A stretch of 64,000 bases of DNA from Dermabacteraceae bacterium TAE3-ERU5. Its GTDB lineage: Bacteria > Actinomycetota > Actinomycetes > Actinomycetales > Dermabacteraceae. The notes beneath the pieces were generated by a model that was given only the letters and a program-made list of their open reading frames with translations, was not told the origin of the DNA and searched no databases. Positions 61,189 to 64,000 of this stretch are shown piece by piece; position 1 is the stretch's first letter; each line of letters opens with the position of its first letter. The stretch covers positions 124,001-188,000 of the forward strand of contig JAHUUK010000005.1 of NCBI GenBank assembly GCA_019218375.1. Reading direction: 5' to 3'. Both the position numbers and the translations under genes were made by a program.

Positions 61189-63204
61189 CTACTGGTTGTA
61201 GGCGCTGCTTACCGGGTATTCCTCGGAAAAACCGGGCAGGCACGACTTGAGCGCCTCTTCCTGGCTAAACGGCTGCTGCTTTTCCGTAGCCGAACCGTCG
61301 CCGCCAGTGTTCTGCGCACTGTCTGCGCCCGGCTTAGCCGGTGCGGCAGGCTTTTCGCTCGGCTGCTCGGCCTTCGGCGTAGCAGGGGCTGCCGGGGCAG
61401 CGGGCTTCTCGCTCGGGCCGCCGGTAACGCTAGTCACCTTGGTGGCCTCCATCGATTCCTTAATGGACTGCTGCACCCAGGCGCGAATCTTCTTCTCGTC
61501 CGGTTGGTGCGCGGTGTTAAACACGCGCTCGTCCATCGGGAAACTGAGGAAACCGCCCTCCTTAACCCGCAGCGCGAGCTGCGCAAAAGCCGGCACCTGA
61601 TCCTGCGCAATATCGGTTTCGATGTTGCGTTCGGTCGCGGTAACCAGGGCCGGGAAAGAAGTGGCCAGGATAAGCGGGTTGGCTTCCTTGCTGAGGGTGC
61701 GAATCATGCGCTGCTGACGGCAGATGCGGTTGAAGTCGTCCGCGCCCTCGCGCGAGCGCGCGTACCAGAGTGCATGGTAACCATCCAGGTGCTGCCAGCC
61801 CTTTTCGATCCAGCCGGTGATCGGGTGGCGGTGCCGGGCTCCCGGATCCTTCCCGCCGCCGATCGGAATGCGCCGTTCAACCTCGATGTTCACGCCGCCG
61901 ATTGCGTTCACGACGTCCTCAAAGCCCTTGAGGTTCACCATCGCGTAGTAGTCGATCTTGAGTCCCGTCAGGTTCTCCACGGCCTGTTCGGTAGCGGTCA
62001 GACCGGGGTTCGGATCGCCGGGGAAGAGCTGCTTTTCGTCCTCAGCCCAGCTCCAAACCGCGTTGATCATATTTTCCGGGTTCTTGAAGTAACCGAAACC
62101 CTCGGGCCAACGCTTGGCGGCGGCGGTTCCCGTCGGGAACTTAGGTCGCTGCACGTTGCGGGGAATGGAGAAGAGCGCGGTGCGCCCGGTCTTGGTGTCG
62201 ATAGAAGCCACCATGATCGTATCCGGGCGTGTGCCGCTGCGGTCGGCACCGGCATCCTGGCCGAGCAGCAGCACGTTAATACGCGGTTTCTTCCAAATAG
62301 CACCCGAAGCGTCAGTTGCCTGCCCCCCGTTCTTTCCGCCGAAAACGGTGTCGGAACCGAGCAGGTGCTGCCCCACCCAAAGGTAGCGCGCACCGGTTGC
62401 GAACGGCACAAACGCGATGGTTGCGATAAGCGCGGTAACTACCAGTAGGGCCGTGCGTTCCTTACCGAAAAGGCGCTGCGAAATCCTCTGCTCGCGGCTC
62501 GTCAAAGCCAGCTGCCAGAGCCAAATCAGGCCGCCTATCAGCAGCAGGCCGAGGAACAGGATGAGCAGTGTGCGGCTGGTGCCGATGGCGAGCAGGGTAC
62601 TTAGCGAATTGCTCACGACGATGGCGCTCAACAGCAGGGTGAGCGCCAACAGGATGCTGATAACCGTCAGCGCCAGGCCGACGGTCCGGCGGCGGGTACG
62701 CAGCAGGCCCAGACCGGGCAGCACGCCAGAAGCCAGCACCCCCAAAACGGCGCGGCGGAGCCTGCCGTCCTTACGCGGAGCGGTGTCTTCGTCGGCTCCC
62801 TCCACGGCTGCGCTAACCGGCGCGGCCGCGGGAGACACCGGGGCTGCCTCTGCCGCCGCACTCGGCCGCGGGAGGTTTTCCTCCGGGGCGGGAGCGGCGG
62901 AAAGGGGAGACGAATTACGGCGTGCGTGTCGGCCCCGACGGCCGTTTGCGGGAGTGCGGTTTTCCCCCTCAGTAAGGGGCTGCCCGGCAAGGGGGAAAGG
63001 CTCCGCAGGCCACGTGCGGGCGGCGGGGTCTACTTCCTGCGCGGGGGCCTGCTGCTGGGCCGGGGCGTCGTAACGCGAATCCTGGCGGACATGCCTGCCG
63101 CGCGGGCGAACCCGCGGCGCGCCCTGACGGGCCTCGCCACCGGCACGGCGGCGCCTGCCCCTGGGGGAAGAAGTATCGGGAGAATCCGTCATGCTGGCCA
63201 TCAT
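61189..63204 (-). CDS. LytR-CpsA-Psr (LCP) family cell-wall polymer ligase
   Basis: Membrane protein of 671 residues that would attach anionic or arabinogalactan-type polymers to peptidoglycan. Residues 1-150 are a basic, Pro/Ala-rich cytoplasmic region, then about four hydrophobic segments (150-270). The extracellular LCP domain has RPDTIMVASIDT, LFSIPRNVQRP, YAMVNLKGFEDVVNAIGGV and HALWYARSREGADDFNRICRQQR with the family Arg/Asp residues. The last ~75 residues are Pro/Ala/Lys-rich and end with a cysteine-containing segment. Four hydrophobic segments before the LCP domain is more than the usual one. Confidence 0.92.
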   Translation of the reverse strand: MMASMTDSPDTSSPRGRRRRAGGEARQGAPRVRPRGRHVRQDSRYDAPAQQQAPAQEVDPAARTWPAEPFPLAGQPLTEGENRTPANGRRGRHARRNSSPLSAAPAPEENLPRPSAAAEAAPVSPAAAPVSAAVEGADEDTAPRKDGRLRRAVLGVLASGVLPGLGLLRTRRRTVGLALTVISILLALTLLLSAIVVSNSLSTLLAIGTSRTLLILFLGLLLIGGLIWLWQLALTSREQRISQRLFGKERTALLVVTALIATIAFVPFATGARYLWVGQHLLGSDTVFGGKNGGQATDASGAIWKKPRINVLLLGQDAGADRSGTRPDTIMVASIDTKTGRTALFSIPRNVQRPKFPTGTAAAKRWPEGFGYFKNPENMINAVWSWAEDEKQLFPGDPNPGLTATEQAVENLTGLKIDYYAMVNLKGFEDVVNAIGGVNIEVERRIPIGGGKDPGARHRHPITGWIEKGWQHLDGYHALWYARSREGADDFNRICRQQRMIRTLSKEANPLILATSFPALVTATERNIETDIAQDQVPAFAQLALRVKEGGFLSFPMDERVFNTAHQPDEKKIRAWVQQSIKESMEATKVTSVTGGPSEKPAAPAAPATPKAEQPSEKPAAPAKPGADSAQNTGGDGSATEKQQPFSQEEALKSCLPGFSEEYPVSSAYNQ

Positions 63205-63269
63205 AGGCCGGTTTGCCCAGGTCGCACGATAACTACTGCGTAGGCCGTCACACTCGGTAGGCTATGGGT

Positions 63270-64000
63270 ATGGAATTTAGCCATCAGCCTCAGCATGATC
63301 TCACTTACGACGACGTATTCTTTCTACCCTCGCGCTCCAGCGTGCCCTCCCGCTTTAACGTAGACCTTTCTTCCGACGACGGTACGGGCACCACGATTCC
63401 GCTGATCGCGGCCAACATGACCGCGGTTTCCGGTCGCCGTATGGCTGAGGTGATGGCGCGTCGCGGTGGCGTAGCTATCCTGCCGCAGGATCTCAGCAAC
63501 GAACGCCTCACCTCCGTCATCCGCTCCCTTAAAGAACGCGACGTGCTGGTAGATAAGGCGCTCACCGTGCGCTCCCACACCACCGTCGGCCAGGTGCGCA
63601 GCCTGCTCCCGAAGCGCCCCCACGGAGTCGCGGTAGTGGTCGACGAAAATAACCGTCCGCTCGGCGTGGTCGCGGAAGAAGATTTAGAAGCGCGCGATGC
63701 CTTCACGCAGGTAGGTGACCTGGCCACGCAGAAGGCCCCCACCCTGCGCCGCAGCGACGTTTCCGCGGGCGATCCCTCCCTCTACGTAAACCTGCAGTCC
63801 ACCCATCACGGCCTGGCCCTCATCACCAACGACGACGACACCCTGGTTGGCGTGCTCACCGCCAAGGGCGTGGTGCGCAGCTCGATCTACCGCCCGGCGC
63901 TCGATAAAAACGGCGGCTTCCGCATCGGCATCGCGCTCGGCATTAACGGTGACGTTGCGGGCAAGGCGGAAGAATTCATCGCCGCCGGTGCCGACATCCT
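63270..64000 (+). CDS. guaB1: GuaB1-family IMP dehydrogenase-related protein (GMP reductase), N-terminal part
   Basis: Cut by the right edge after about 243 residues. Begins MEFSHQPQHDLTYDDVFFLPS, then NMTAVSGRRMAEVMARRGG, followed by two CBS-like units (RSHTTVGQVRSLLPKRPHGVAVV, DDTLVGVLTAKGVV) and the start of the second barrel half (RIGIALGINGDVAGKA). The GuaB1 group in actinobacteria has GMP reductase activity in M. smegmatis, with CBS domains for regulation. An ATG two codons upstream (63264) is possible. Confidence 0.9.
   Translation, partial: MEFSHQPQHDLTYDDVFFLPSRSSVPSRFNVDLSSDDGTGTTIPLIAANMTAVSGRRMAEVMARRGGVAILPQDLSNERLTSVIRSLKERDVLVDKALTVRSHTTVGQVRSLLPKRPHGVAVVVDENNRPLGVVAEEDLEARDAFTQVGDLATQKAPTLRRSDVSAGDPSLYVNLQSTHHGLALITNDDDTLVGVLTAKGVVRSSIYRPALDKNGGFRIGIALGINGDVAGKAEEFIAAGADI

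Overview
The window looks like chromosome from a high-GC Gram-positive bacterium (Actinomycetota), most likely of the Actinomycetaceae type; that family-level guess is inference. The signs are roughly 60% GC, many GTG/TTG starts, a mycothione reductase, the actinobacterial 'helicase/secretion' Tad locus beside topA (the same layout as Rv3646c to Rv3660c of Mycobacterium tuberculosis), a GuaB1-type protein, an LCP cell-wall ligase and a class Ib ribonucleotide reductase. Neither rRNA nor a CRISPR array is present.

Layout. 1-3160: topA (cut by the window edge), a PAP2 phosphatase and an unusual methyltransferase, all leftward. 3248-9981: a DECH-box helicase facing a leftward Tad pilus operon (cpaE-like, tadA, a tadB-tadC fusion, a Flp-like DUF4244 pilin, two TadE-like proteins). 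10136-17312: two MFS transporters around an ECF vitamin-type transporter (fused EcfA, EcfT, two tandem MptD-family S components) divergent from a TetR regulator. 17313-21357: an accessory region with locally low GC. It holds an FRG-domain gene flanked by an intact DUF2087 gene and a decayed copy of that gene's 3' end, then hypothetical genes, a frameshifted serine-recombinase remnant and a broken bacteriocin-like peptide with a small membrane protein, ending at tRNA-Thr. 21526-26057: exported peptidase, two-component system, ogt, tRNA-Glu. 26058-26812: no gene; a nested perfect inverted repeat followed by about 240 nt of purine-rich strand.

26813-37401 is a complete sialic acid module: nanE, nanK, nanA, an Opp/Dpp-type ABC importer with a fused permease-ATPase, a FadR-type regulator and a sialidase without a signal peptide. 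The simplest reading is import of sialic acid or sialylated glycans, intracellular cleavage, and conversion to GlcNAc-6-P. 37506-41886: catalase with a Fur regulator, a glucokinase, a universal stress protein and an acyltransferase.

42020-57894 holds all parts of two ribonucleotide reductases, class Ib (nrdHIE, with nrdF 8 kb away) and class III (nrdDG). Tandem NrdR-like boxes lie before nrdH and nrdD, so aerobic and anaerobic dNTP synthesis are probably co-repressed. Four Gfo/Idh/MocA proteins sit next to these RNR genes. Two of them lack the catalytic lysine and carry long acidic tails; this pairing is the most unusual gene-level observation here. A linearmycin-type ABC transporter with its two-component system lies between nrdG and nrdF. 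58081-64000: a YeaQ/GlsB-like protein, tRNA-Lys, a CPBP protease, mycothione reductase, an LCP protein and the start of guaB1.
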